From JAVVEG01 sp032251455 (GTDB lineage Bacteria > Pseudomonadota > Gammaproteobacteria > Pseudomonadales > Pseudohongiellaceae), in assembly GCA_032251455.1 (NCBI GenBank), contig JAVVEG010000033.1, positions 1 to 19,442 on the forward strand: 19,442 nucleotides of DNA, in the 5' to 3' direction. This document shows, one piece after another, positions 7,733 to 15,744 of the stretch (its first letter is position 1; every line of letters begins with the position of its first letter). Both the position numbers and the translations under genes were made by a program. The notes below the pieces were generated by a model that saw only the letters and a list, made by a program, of their open reading frames with translations, did not search any database and was not told the DNA's origin.

Positions 7733-8749
7733 GTGACCACCCAGATAACAACCAAGGCTCTGCCCCCCTATTCAGACTTTCTCGGCCCCAGATACTGGCC
7801 CACCTGGCTGGGCATCGGCCTGATCTGGCTGACGGCTCGGCTGCCCTTTCGCCTGCAACTGGTTCTGGGTAGCGGTATCGGCAAACTTCTCTACCATCTG
7901 GCCAGAGAAAGACGTCGTATCTGCCGTATCAACATTGGCCTGTGTTTTCCCGAGCTTGATGCACACAGCCAGGAACAACTGGTACGCAAGACCTTTATTG
8001 CCAACGGCATCGGCATCATGGAGATCGGCATGGGCTGGTGCCGGAAGCCGGAGGCTTTCCGCGACCTGGTCAGCGTTGAAGGCCTGGAGCATCTGCTGGC
8101 TGCCCATGCCCAGGGCCGTGGAGTCTTGCTGGTTGGCGCACATTTCAGCACCATCGAGATTGCCGGCAACCTGTCCAGCCTGTTCTACTCCAAGAATGTC
8201 ACCTATCGCAAACACAAGAACCCCTTGTTTGAAACCCTGATGACCCGCTCCCGGGACCGGCTCTACGCTGCCGCCATCGAGCGCAAGGATGTCCGCCAGG
8301 CCATGCGCAGCCTGAAGGAAGGGCATATACTCTGGTATGCGCCGGATCAGGATTACGGTCCCAAACATTCCGTGTTCGTGGAGTTTTTCGGGGTGCCGGC
8401 TGCCACGATCACGGCAACCTCGCGCTTTGCCCGGCTGAACAATTCGCCGGTGATCTTTTTTCATCATTACCGCAAACCGGATAACTCCGGCTACCATCTG
8501 GCCTACAGCAAGCCAGTGGAAAATTTCCCCAGCGGGGATGAACACGAGGATGCACGCCGCATCAATGCCATCATCGAGGCCGCTGTGCGTCAGCACCCGG
8601 AGCAGTACCTGTGGCTGCACAAGCGCTTCAAGACGCAGCCCGGCGGCAAGGCGGCAAGCCCCTATCGCCAACAGAACAGCCGCCAGCAAACCAGCCACCT
8701 GCAGAACAGCCAGCAACAGCCCAACCCCCAGGAAAAAGGTGACAGCTGA
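7733..8749 (+). CDS. lpxL: Lipid A biosynthesis lauroyl-type acyltransferase (LpxL/HtrB family)
   Basis: Inner-membrane acyltransferase that adds a secondary acyl chain from acyl-ACP to the Kdo-lipid A precursor. The 338-residue protein has an N-terminal hydrophobic helix (about 21-36) and the family segment RRICRINIGLCFPEL (61-75). The catalytic HX4E motif is GAHFSTIE with His137 and Glu142. The later block LWYAPDQDYGPKHSVFVEFFGVPAAT is typical of LpxL/LpxM enzymes. The start is the GTG at 7733, which leaves a short N-terminus before the conserved PRYWPTW; the ribosome binding site (AGAG) is weak. The last 35 residues are a Gln/Asn/Ser-rich tail beyond the usual catalytic end and look disordered. 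Its stop codon overlaps the start of the next gene by one base. LpxL versus LpxM/LpxP specificity cannot be settled from motifs. Confidence 0.94.
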   Translation: MTTQITTKALPPYSDFLGPRYWPTWLGIGLIWLTARLPFRLQLVLGSGIGKLLYHLARERRRICRINIGLCFPELDAHSQEQLVRKTFIANGIGIMEIGMGWCRKPEAFRDLVSVEGLEHLLAAHAQGRGVLLVGAHFSTIEIAGNLSSLFYSKNVTYRKHKNPLFETLMTRSRDRLYAAAIERKDVRQAMRSLKEGHILWYAPDQDYGPKHSVFVEFFGVPAATITATSRFARLNNSPVIFFHHYRKPDNSGYHLAYSKPVENFPSGDEHEDARRINAIIEAAVRQHPEQYLWLHKRFKTQPGGKAASPYRQQNSRQQTSHLQNSQQQPNPQEKGDS

Positions 8750-10266
8750 TGCAAAAAATGCTGGACCGACAGTTCTGGCTGGCCCTGGATGTCCGTTACC
8801 CGGCCGCTGTGGCCAGCCTGTTGCTGTCCGCACTCAATATCTGGTCGAACCCTGTCGTCAACACGGATGCCTACACCTATATCCGTGCAGCTGAGATTTT
8901 TCTGCAGGATGGGCTTGCCGCAGCAGTTTCCTATTATTCCTGGGCTTTTTATCCGGTTTTGATCGCCCTGGTGCACAAGCTGACCGGGTTGGAGCTGTTC
9001 GCTGCAGCGCATGTACTCAATGCCGGGTTTTTTGCCTTGTTGTGTACCGGCTTCATTACCCTGGTGAAGGAAATCGATGCGTCCAGACGGCTGGCAATAA
9101 TTGCCGCCCTGGTCATCCTGCTGTACCCGCAGATCAACGAATACCGTAGCTCCATCATCAGGGATATCGCCTTCATCACCTTCTCCCTGTTTGCCTTGCT
9201 GCATCTGCTGCGCTACCTGCGACAGGCACTGCGGCGCCATGCCCTGGGCTTTATCTCATTCACCCTGCTGGCAGCCCTGTTTCGCCCGGAAGCACTGCTT
9301 TACCTGATCAGCGTCCCCTTTTCCCTGCTGTTGATCGGTGATCTGTCCTGGTCTGAGCGCTGGCGCCGGCTGCTGTCCCTGCAGGCGATCACCGTCGGGT
9401 TGTTGCTGGCCGCTGTGACCCTGTTCTGGTTTTACGGTGTCAATCCGCTTGCGCAACTGCTGCAGGGGTTTTCCGGCTACGCCCTTTTTCTGGAACAGGC
9501 AGTTTCAACCTTGCGCAATGGTTCGCCGCAGTTGAGTGATGTCTTGTTCAGCGAACACGCCGGCAATTATTCGGCCCAATATATCAACCTTTTCCTGGCA
9601 ACCGGTTTATCGACAATCCTGCTGGTAAAAATCTTTACCGGCTTTGGCTGGATCATGCTGGCAATCCTTGCCTACGGCTGGTGGCAACGCCTTTGCCAGG
9701 TTCCACGTTTTCTGTCTGCCCCGGCACTGGCCTATCTGCTGACCGCTTTCCTGATCCTGCTGTCCTTTGTCTTTGTCACGCGCTACATGACGACCCGGTA
9801 TACCCTCCTGTTTTGCATCGTGACCACCCTACTGGTTCCGTTCATTCTTGATCGTGCCTGGCAGCGTGCCGAACTGGATAAGCAGTTGACCCGCTTCAGA
9901 TGGATCGCTGCCACTTTGCTGCTCTACTGCTTCATCGATGCCTATATTTCCTTCGGAGAGTCCAAGGACTACCAACAGGAAGTGGCCCGATGGCTGGTGG
10001 CCAACAGTGAACCTGATGTGGTTCTGTTGACCAACAACCACTATCTTGCCTACCACACCGGCCTGATTGATGACTATGATCGCATTTCGCGGATAGTCGA
10101 TCCTGATGATGTGCCTGCTGCGGCCAGTGGCACCCGCATTGCCTATACCCTGGAGCGGGGTGTTCTGGAGATGATGCAGGGCTACGAACAACAGGGTCTG
10201 GTCACACTGGAACAGTATTTCCCCAATGCCGATGAACCGCAGATGGGCATCTATCGTCGGCGCTGA
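8749..10266 (+). CDS. Membrane glycosyltransferase, GT-C / PMT_2-like
   Basis: Polytopic inner-membrane protein of 505 residues that looks like a GT-C glycosyltransferase (ArnT/PMT/RgtA-type), enzymes that move a sugar from a polyprenyl-phosphate donor to an acceptor on the periplasmic side. The key evidence is the first external loop after TM1: NTDAYTYIRAAEIFLQDG (residues 38-55), with Asp40 where the catalytic Asp of the family sits, followed by YYSWAFYPVLIAL and IIRDIAFITFSL. About ten membrane segments follow, and a soluble C-terminal domain starts near residue 410. Start ATG 8749 overlaps the lpxL stop (TGATG), with AGG upstream; an ATG three codons later is possible. Co-transcription with lpxL suggests a lipopolysaccharide or other envelope glycan as target. 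The exact sugar and acceptor are unknown, and sequence support is weaker than for its neighbours. Confidence 0.7.
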   Translation: MQKMLDRQFWLALDVRYPAAVASLLLSALNIWSNPVVNTDAYTYIRAAEIFLQDGLAAAVSYYSWAFYPVLIALVHKLTGLELFAAAHVLNAGFFALLCTGFITLVKEIDASRRLAIIAALVILLYPQINEYRSSIIRDIAFITFSLFALLHLLRYLRQALRRHALGFISFTLLAALFRPEALLYLISVPFSLLLIGDLSWSERWRRLLSLQAITVGLLLAAVTLFWFYGVNPLAQLLQGFSGYALFLEQAVSTLRNGSPQLSDVLFSEHAGNYSAQYINLFLATGLSTILLVKIFTGFGWIMLAILAYGWWQRLCQVPRFLSAPALAYLLTAFLILLSFVFVTRYMTTRYTLLFCIVTTLLVPFILDRAWQRAELDKQLTRFRWIAATLLLYCFIDAYISFGESKDYQQEVARWLVANSEPDVVLLTNNHYLAYHTGLIDDYDRISRIVDPDDVPAAASGTRIAYTLERGVLEMMQGYEQQGLVTLEQYFPNADEPQMGIYRRR

Positions 10267-10267
10267 T

Positions 10268-10696
10268 TCAGTCTTTTCTGCGCCAGTCGCTCTGCATTTC
10301 CAGAAACAGGAAGGACGCACTCCAGGTAATCAGCACCAGCCCGGTCAAGGCTTCGATTCCGGCCAGGAAGCGCAAATCACCAAGCGGGACAATGTCGCCA
10401 AAACCCAGCGTGGAAAAAGCCGTGAAGGAAAAATAGACACAGTCCATCAGGGTGCCGCTAAACGCACCGCCCAGAGAGCCCCTGTCCAACTGGTGATGCA
10501 CCAGATAATACACCAGGGCAAACACCCACACTTCGATCGCATGAGCACACAAGGCGCCAATTACCCCCACTACCGTGCGGTAGCGACGGCGAAACCCGGT
10601 CACTTTCAACCACTGATTCATCCGGTACAGTATTTCATAGTGAATGAAGACAACAACACCCACTGTCACTGTATTCAGAATCAGCGAAATGATCAT
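10268..10696 (-). CDS. Two-TM potassium-channel-like protein
   Basis: Small 142-residue integral membrane protein of the ion-channel (Ion_trans_2) type. The pore signature is clear: FTAFSTLGFGDIVPLGDLRF, with the selectivity filter TLGFGD at residues 96-101, a common bacterial variant of TVGYGD. Hydrophobic helices lie at about 2-20, 45-66 and 112-132. The short charged patch KVTGFRRRYR (31-40) sits between the first two, so the protein has one more helix than a minimal KcsA-like channel. There is no cytosolic RCK or ligand domain, so any gating must be intrinsic or through a partner. It probably assembles as a tetramer. The ATG at 10696 has a GGAA ribosome binding site and lies two bases after the flavoprotein stop, so it is the last gene of that operon. 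It ends tail-to-tail with the glycosyltransferase, one base apart. Confidence 0.85.
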   Translation of the reverse strand: MIISLILNTVTVGVVVFIHYEILYRMNQWLKVTGFRRRYRTVVGVIGALCAHAIEVWVFALVYYLVHHQLDRGSLGGAFSGTLMDCVYFSFTAFSTLGFGDIVPLGDLRFLAGIEALTGLVLITWSASFLFLEMQSDWRRKD

Positions 10697-10698
10697 AT

Positions 10699-12228
10699 TC
10701 AGGTTCCGGCAGCTGGCGAGGCGAAACTGGAATCGGCCACAGCACTTCCCTGCGCATGCCCGGCTGTGTTGGCAAAGATCAACACCCCGTCTTCCAGCGC
10801 GCCGTGACGAATCATTTTCCTGTCCTTGCCATAGTCCTGTGGGTTCAACCAGGGCATCCGGTCTCCCTGGCGCGGAAACAGATGCAGCATCCGTTGCATA
10901 TACCCTGCGCTGAAATCATCGATGAACGGACGCGTGACCATGTTTTTGTCTTCGGCCCGAAGCCTGGGCGTACACTGGCTGACCCCCATTTCATCCATGT
11001 GGTTCAATACCCGGCAGACATATTCTGCCGTCAGATCCGCGCGCAGGGTCCAGGAGGCATTGATATAACCAAACGTCTGTACCAGATTGGGCACATCGGA
11101 ATACATCATCCCCTTGTAGGTCAGCGTTTGTGGAAAATCGACCGGTTTGCCATCGACATCGAAGCTGACACCACCCAGCAACTGCAGTTGCAGGCCAGTC
11201 GCCGTCACGATGATGTCGGCCACCAATTCCTTGCCTGAGCGCAGTAGAATGCCTCGCTCGGTAAACCGATCGATCTGGTCGGTGACCATCCGGGTCTTGC
11301 CAGCCTTGATCGAAGCAAACAGGTCCGCATTGGGCACCAGGCAAAGGCGCTGATCCCAGGGCTTGTAGGCCGGGGTGAAGTGGGTATCGATGTCGTATTC
11401 CGGACCCAATTCCTTGCGCACCCTGTTCAACAGCATTTTCTTCAGCTGTTCGGGTTTTTTGCGCGAGCGGTGATAGACGAACTGCTGCAGTGTCACATTT
11501 TTCCAGCGGGTCAGGGCATAGGCGATTTTTTCCGGCAGAATTTTGCGCAGGAAATTGGCTATGCGATCCTTGTCCGAACGCGATACCACATACCCCGGGG
11601 AGCGTTGCAACAGGGTCAGCTCGCGTGTTTTATCCGCCATCGCAGGTGCCAGGGTCATTGCCGTGGCCCCGGAGCCAATGATGACTACCCGTTTGCCCGC
11701 ATAGTTCAGGTCTTGCGGCCAGTGCTGGGGATGCACCAGTGTGCCCTGAAATTGCTCACTGCCCTTGAATTCGGGCAGATACCCGTGTGCGTAATTGTAA
11801 TAGCCGGAGCACATCAGCAGGAAATTGCACTGCATGCTGATCATCTTGTTCTGTTGACGGTCAAAAATTTCCAGCTGCCAGTGTGCCTTGTTACTGTTCC
11901 AGCTGGCACTGCGCAGCTCATGACCATAGCTAATCTTCTGGTCTATCTGGTGCTCTCTGGCCGTCTCGCGCACATAGTCGAGAATGGCAGGACCATCCGC
12001 TATGGCCTTGGCCTGTCGCCAGGGTTTGAAGCGGTATCCCAGGGTATGCATGTCACTGTCGGAACGAATTCCGGGGTAGCGAAACAGATCCCAGGTACCG
12101 CCCATGGCATCGCGGCTTTCCAGCAAACGGAAACTTTTCTGCGGGCAATGCTGTTGCAGATGCCAGGCGGCACCAATCCCGGACAGTCCGGCGCCCACTA
12201 TGATGACATCGTAACAGGCTGTATTCAC
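10699..12228 (-). CDS. Flavin-containing monooxygenase, Baeyer-Villiger type
   Basis: Cytosolic FAD- and NADPH-dependent monooxygenase of 509 residues. The FAD Rossmann motif is GAGLSG (residues 12-17). The Baeyer-Villiger fingerprint F-x-G-x3-H-x3-W-P appears exactly at 160-171 (FQGTLVHPQHWP). The second Rossmann motif for NADPH is GSGATA (185-190). GGTWDLFRYPGIRSDSDMHTLGYRF (43-67) and ATGLQLQLLGG further on are standard for the group. These enzymes insert oxygen next to ketones or oxidise soft nucleophiles; the substrate is not predictable here. The start is GTG at 12228, whose bases overlap the stop of the upstream cupin gene (GTGA), so the two are translationally coupled. The ion channel gene follows after two bases. 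The C-terminal 15 residues are Ala/Ser-rich and variable. Confidence 0.94.
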   Translation of the reverse strand: MNTACYDVIIVGAGLSGIGAAWHLQQHCPQKSFRLLESRDAMGGTWDLFRYPGIRSDSDMHTLGYRFKPWRQAKAIADGPAILDYVRETAREHQIDQKISYGHELRSASWNSNKAHWQLEIFDRQQNKMISMQCNFLLMCSGYYNYAHGYLPEFKGSEQFQGTLVHPQHWPQDLNYAGKRVVIIGSGATAMTLAPAMADKTRELTLLQRSPGYVVSRSDKDRIANFLRKILPEKIAYALTRWKNVTLQQFVYHRSRKKPEQLKKMLLNRVRKELGPEYDIDTHFTPAYKPWDQRLCLVPNADLFASIKAGKTRMVTDQIDRFTERGILLRSGKELVADIIVTATGLQLQLLGGVSFDVDGKPVDFPQTLTYKGMMYSDVPNLVQTFGYINASWTLRADLTAEYVCRVLNHMDEMGVSQCTPRLRAEDKNMVTRPFIDDFSAGYMQRMLHLFPRQGDRMPWLNPQDYGKDRKMIRHGALEDGVLIFANTAGHAQGSAVADSSFASPAAGT

Positions 12229-12551
12229 TGTTGACCCTCATCTTCTGCCACAAACCAGAACTCGATCTCATCGGTTTCTTCCTCGAACTGGGCGGCATGC
12301 TCGCATCCTGCCGGCACGTGATACCACTCCCCCTTGCCATAGGGCCGGCTTTCCCCGTTCATGTGCAGAATGAGCGCGCCGCGGATGATAATGCCGTAAT
12401 TATCGGTATCATGGGTATGGGGCGGGATGGCGGTACCGGCAGGATAGGAAGCAAACAGCACATCGGCACCTTCTGCCTGCAGCCTGTAGGCATCGAAACG
12501 TCCGTCATACAGCGGTAGCGTGCGGATTTTGTCGGGGTATTGTCCAGCCAT
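12225..12551 (-). CDS. Small cupin-domain protein
   Basis: A 108-residue single-domain cupin, a six-stranded beta-barrel fold that usually binds a metal. The first cupin motif is around PPHTHDTDNYGIIIRGALILH, with His45 and His47 as likely ligands. The second motif is GEWYHVPAGCEHAAQF, with His85 as the further ligand. The C-terminus is acidic. No signal peptide is present, so it is cytosolic. It is the first gene of an operon with the Baeyer-Villiger-type monooxygenase, overlapping it by four bases, and the ion channel. It may act on or sense the same substrate, but that is inference. The ATG at 12551 has only a weak GAG upstream, and I see no convincing promoter in the gap before it. Confidence 0.85.
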   Translation of the reverse strand: MAGQYPDKIRTLPLYDGRFDAYRLQAEGADVLFASYPAGTAIPPHTHDTDNYGIIIRGALILHMNGESRPYGKGEWYHVPAGCEHAAQFEEETDEIEFWFVAEDEGQQ

Positions 12552-12717
12552 ATCGATTACTCAGCAGTTATTCAGGATTACGGAATAATGAATAATGCTG
12601 GGACTACTGGCAAGGGAAACTCTGCACAAGCACGATCTGTGTCAATACGTAGCCGCTGTCACGGCAGTGGCGATCTCGTTTTGACCGTCACCCAACGTAA
12701 AGTTCACCTGCTCTTCC
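12552..12717. other. Intergenic gap, LTA synthase-like gene to cupin
   Basis: No gene is supported here. A hairpin with 7-bp arms and one mismatch is present at 12652-12658 / 12665-12671, shortly after the stop of the LTA-synthase-like gene, but it has no T-tract, so terminator function is doubtful. On the minus strand a TTGACA is present but is not paired with a good -10. Nearer the cupin gene there is a short AATAATG direct repeat. Confidence 0.4.
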
Positions 12718-14751
12718 TCAGCGAAGCATCGCCTTCCCATTGGGGACATCGCCCAGATTGTATTGCTGTGCCTGGTAAAGCAGCGAAGGCAGCATGGCAT
12801 TGGCCAGGGCACGGCGTTCCAAGGCTGTCGCGTTGTCGGGCACATTGTCAAACGACAGACTTTTCTGGCTCGGGCAATAACGGGCATGCACCGGCGATTG
12901 ACCCGGGCGCAGGATGACCACCTTGTCGCCTTCCATGAAGGCATAGTTGTCCTCAAACTGCATCAGCGCGCGGCCCGGATAATCCGGATCGACCCTGGAG
13001 AGATCACGTCCCGGCATGGGGTGCTGGGCCTTGATCCCCATCAGGGATAATGCGGTCACGGGCAGATCGATCTGGCTGCAGACCGATGCAATTCTGCGCG
13101 GCTCGATATCTGCGCCCAGAATCAGTGCCGGGATATGAAAGTTCTTGACTGGAACCAGGCTTTCGCCCCGCACCTTGATATCGTGATCGGCCACCACGAT
13201 GAACAAGGTGTCCTGCCAGTAGTCACTGGCCCTGGCCCTGGCAAAAAATTGACCCAGGGCATAATCTGCGTACTTTACCGCATTGGCTTCCGTGGCCTTC
13301 TTGCTGTCATGCAGCTCAATACGTCCATCGGGAAACTCAAACGGGGAATGATTCGATGAGGTAAACACCAGCGTGAAAAACGGGGTGCCCTGGGCATGCA
13401 GGGCACTCAGATTTTCATGTGCCCGGCCCAGCAGATCCTCATCGGAAACACCCCAGCTACCAGTGAAGACAGGATTGCTGAAATCTTTCTGATCGGTGAT
13501 ATGTTGAAAACCATTGCCACGGAAAAAGCCGTTCATATTGTCAAAATGGGATTCTCCACCGTAAATGAACTCACTGTGGTAACCCTGTCGGCCCAACAGG
13601 GTGGCCAGCGTGAAAAAATTCTGCTGCGACAGGGAAAGTTTGACAGCCGCCTGCGCCGGGGTGGGCGGGAAACCACTGACCAGCGCTTCAATGCCACGCA
13701 CCGAACGCGTACCCGTGGCGTACAACTGCTCAAACCACCAGCCCTGGCTTTTCAGTTTTTCCAGTTCCGGCGTCACAGCCAGACCACCGAGTGATCCCAC
13801 ATAGGTGGCGCCCAGACTCTCTTCCAGCACAATCACCAGGTTCAGGGGGCGTTGACGCTGTCGGCTGGGTTGCAGCAGATTGAGGCTGGGTAGTGCCCTG
13901 TCTCCCAGAAAATCCGCCATCTCCCGGTTGCCAGCACGTTCCTCGTTCAGCACATCGAGTACTTCTGCCAGCGGCATTTTTCCGTAGATGGCACTGGTCT
14001 TTTTTTCATGCCGGAAATTGTAAATGGCATGCAATACCGACCAGAATGAATTCAACACCAGACTGTTCACCATGGCATCGGAGGTAATGGCAAACATGGC
14101 TGGATTGGCCGGACGGTGCCCCGTTGTTGAGCGAATGGCCAGTACCAGGGCCAGCAGTAAAAATGGCCAGATCAACAGTATACTGCCATCAGTCAGCTGA
14201 TTTCGTACTTCCAGCCAGGGTTGCATCAAGAGGATCAGCACCCAGGCAACAAGGGCGGGAATGAGCAGGCCGATAAAAATATGTATCCGAAACCCTTTCC
14301 ACAGCATGGGCAGGACTTCCTTGGGATATTTCAGGTATTCGACAAATAGCCTGTTGGGACGCAGATCATATTCATTGATAAAACCTGGGGTAATCACTTC
14401 AAGAAAGAACAATACCGTCAACCCGGATACCACCCAGACCAGGGTGAACCTGGACCAAACTGGCCAAAATTCGTCATTGACACATAAAGGTGACAGCAGC
14501 ACCGGAATCAGACAAAGCAGGGACAGCAGGATGACATCCGCACGCAAGCCCTGAAGAAATACCGGCAGACATTTCCCGGTATTCATGACTCGTTGCCACT
14601 TCCACATCACCAGGGCAAAGCGGGTACAAGTGAGCAGGACCAGACCAATAACAGCCATTAGCAGCAGCGGCGCGTAAGGGCCGAGCACTGAGAGATCTTC
14701 CCAGAGCAGATTAATCAGCATAACAACCATCACCATGCAGAGCAGTGGCAC
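12718..14751 (-). CDS. LTA synthase family membrane phosphotransferase (sulfatase fold)
   Basis: A 677-residue inner-membrane protein with an N-terminal membrane part (about five helices, to residue 210) and a large periplasmic sulfatase-fold domain (about 300-640). This is the architecture of lipoteichoic acid synthase LtaS, MdoB/OpgB phosphoglycerol transferases and related phosphoethanolamine transferases. Metal and catalytic residues can be placed: Glu310/Glu311 in VLEES, the probable nucleophile Thr348 in GTRSVRG, His468 in SSNHSPFEFP, and Asp522-His523 in VADHD. The substrate head group is not determined. Gram-negative bacteria lack lipoteichoic acid, so a role in modifying lipopolysaccharide, glucans or another envelope glycan is likely. 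The start is uncertain: a GTG at 14751 with AGGG upstream, or ATGs at 14736, 14730 and 14721. A PmrA-like box and a -10 lie directly upstream. Confidence 0.9.
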   Translation of the reverse strand: MPLLCMVMVVMLINLLWEDLSVLGPYAPLLLMAVIGLVLLTCTRFALVMWKWQRVMNTGKCLPVFLQGLRADVILLSLLCLIPVLLSPLCVNDEFWPVWSRFTLVWVVSGLTVLFFLEVITPGFINEYDLRPNRLFVEYLKYPKEVLPMLWKGFRIHIFIGLLIPALVAWVLILLMQPWLEVRNQLTDGSILLIWPFLLLALVLAIRSTTGHRPANPAMFAITSDAMVNSLVLNSFWSVLHAIYNFRHEKKTSAIYGKMPLAEVLDVLNEERAGNREMADFLGDRALPSLNLLQPSRQRQRPLNLVIVLEESLGATYVGSLGGLAVTPELEKLKSQGWWFEQLYATGTRSVRGIEALVSGFPPTPAQAAVKLSLSQQNFFTLATLLGRQGYHSEFIYGGESHFDNMNGFFRGNGFQHITDQKDFSNPVFTGSWGVSDEDLLGRAHENLSALHAQGTPFFTLVFTSSNHSPFEFPDGRIELHDSKKATEANAVKYADYALGQFFARARASDYWQDTLFIVVADHDIKVRGESLVPVKNFHIPALILGADIEPRRIASVCSQIDLPVTALSLMGIKAQHPMPGRDLSRVDPDYPGRALMQFEDNYAFMEGDKVVILRPGQSPVHARYCPSQKSLSFDNVPDNATALERRALANAMLPSLLYQAQQYNLGDVPNGKAMLR

Positions 14752-14771
14752 ACCATGTGCCCTATAAAGTT

Positions 14772-14805
14772 ATTATGTTTTTACTATCCTTAAGTAAGCC
14801 TTAAG
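14772..14805 (-). promoter_or_regulatory. Promoter with PmrA/QseB-like box upstream of the LTA synthase-like gene
   Basis: Two CTTAAG hexamers lie exactly five bases apart (14789-14794 and 14800-14805). This fits the published PmrA-box form YTTAAK-N5-YTTAAK; QseB, a related response regulator, uses a similar direct repeat. Downstream on the minus strand is a -10-like CATAAT (14777-14772), which would put the box near positions -40 to -24, overlapping the -35 region. That is the geometry expected for an OmpR-type activator. The start point would be near 14765, giving a short leader with AGGG ahead of the GTG. Because CTTAAG is its own reverse complement, orientation cannot be read. No regulator gene is in the window. 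Confidence 0.55.
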
Positions 14806-14842
14806 AAATCCCTGAATAATTCATAATTCGGGTTTTTCATTG

Positions 14843-15184
14843 TTATTTATTTCTCTGCTCTGCTCTGGTTTGCGCCGACCAGAAAACCGCCAGCCACAGG
14901 GTCTCGCAATCCGGCTGGGTCCATGCCACCCGATGCTTCACATGGGCGGGAATGTCCAGATGATCACCCTTGTTCAGCCTTACCTGACGGCCATCGGCAA
15001 ACTCGATAATGCCGGCCCCTTGCACCAGCAGCACCCATTCATGTTCTTCCTGGTCATACCAGAACCCGGCTGGCGAACAATGACCACAGGAGACTATTCG
15101 CTCCACGCGCACCAGGTCCGACTTAAGTAATTCACTGATGTGCTCAGATTGCCCGCCCGGCAGTTGGGCTTCAAAAAAATTCAT
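14843..15184 (-). CDS. Cupin-domain protein
   Basis: A 113-residue single-domain cytosolic cupin. Residues 34-60 (GHCSPAGFWYDQEEHEWVLLVQGAG) carry the first cupin motif, with His48 in the EEHEWVLLVQG pattern seen in a common cupin subfamily. Residues 72-85 (KGDHLDIPAHVKHR) form the second motif, with His81 and His84. A metal-binding barrel is likely but the function is unknown. The start ATG at 15184 has GAGG four bases upstream and lies five bases after the stop of the PNPOx-like gene, so this is the third gene of the beta-lactamase run. The C-terminal ten residues are charged and probably disordered. Confidence 0.87.
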   Translation of the reverse strand: MNFFEAQLPGGQSEHISELLKSDLVRVERIVSCGHCSPAGFWYDQEEHEWVLLVQGAGIIEFADGRQVRLNKGDHLDIPAHVKHRVAWTQPDCETLWLAVFWSAQTRAEQRNK

Positions 15185-15189
15185 CGTCC

Positions 15190-15732
15190 TCAGCCGTTTA
15201 TCCCTGTCGGTTTGCCGTTCAGGCTTGTTGTGTTTTTTTCAAGCCAGTATTGTTCAATACCTTGCTGACCTTTATTGACGGCCCATTTATCCAGGGTTGG
15301 TCGCATGCCGACAAAGTCATAACAGGGCACGGCAAAACCACAGGAGGTTTGTACCATTTCAAGCGATAGTTCAAATATCTGCCGCGCTCCCGCCTGAACA
15401 GGAAAGTGTTCAAGCTGTTGTTGCCAGTCTTCATCCCTGGGATGAATGACTCGGGCCTGACCATACAATCTCAGGATCAATGGCTGCTTTTCAAACGCAC
15501 AGAACATGACCGTCATGCGCGGATTTTCCAGCACATGAGCTGCCGTTTCGTTGCCACTGCCAGTCAGGTTCAGCCAGGCGATGCGAGTGGCATCGAGCAC
15601 CCGGAAAGTATCCATGCCTTTGGGAGAGACATTGACAAAGCCGTCAGCCGCCGCCGTACCGATAAAATAGATTGCCTGCCGGCGGATGAACCCGATATGT
15701 TCTTCACTCAAGCTGTCGAATCGGTCTGCCAT
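15190..15732 (-). CDS. Pyridoxamine 5'-phosphate oxidase-like FMN-binding protein
   Basis: A 180-residue cytosolic split-barrel protein of the PNPOx-like family. The barrel motifs are visible: FIGTAAADGFVNVSPKGMDTFRVLD (residues 23-47), WLNLTGSGNETAAHVLENPRMTVMF (53-77) and ILRLYGQARVIHP. The NVSPKG segment and the TGSGNETAAH loop belong to a subgroup annotated as pyridoxamine 5'-phosphate oxidase-related. They probably bind FMN or another flavin rather than make pyridoxal phosphate. A second conserved region (SCGFAVPCYDFVGMRPTLDKW) near the C-terminus is usual for this subgroup. The ATG at 15732 has an AGGAG site seven bases upstream. It lies 12 bases after the beta-lactamase stop and five bases before the cupin start, so it is co-transcribed with both. 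A link to antibiotic resistance is not implied by the family. Confidence 0.9.
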   Translation of the reverse strand: MADRFDSLSEEHIGFIRRQAIYFIGTAAADGFVNVSPKGMDTFRVLDATRIAWLNLTGSGNETAAHVLENPRMTVMFCAFEKQPLILRLYGQARVIHPRDEDWQQQLEHFPVQAGARQIFELSLEMVQTSCGFAVPCYDFVGMRPTLDKWAVNKGQQGIEQYWLEKNTTSLNGKPTGING

Positions 15733-15744
15733 TTTTATCTCCTG

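Noticed and set aside
7772..8833. A 353-codon minus-strand reading frame opposite lpxL
   Set aside because: Antisense shadow of lpxL, which has catalytic motifs and the expected length.
11380..12234. A 284-codon plus-strand reading frame opposite the monooxygenase
   Set aside because: Antisense of a gene with three exact cofactor motifs; no recognisable domain.
14811..14832. Plus-strand terminator (CCTGAAT...ATTCGGG then TTTTT)
   Set aside because: The fold resembles a terminator, but no plus-strand gene ends here; the genes on both sides run the other way, and the stem has a mismatch and is AT-rich.
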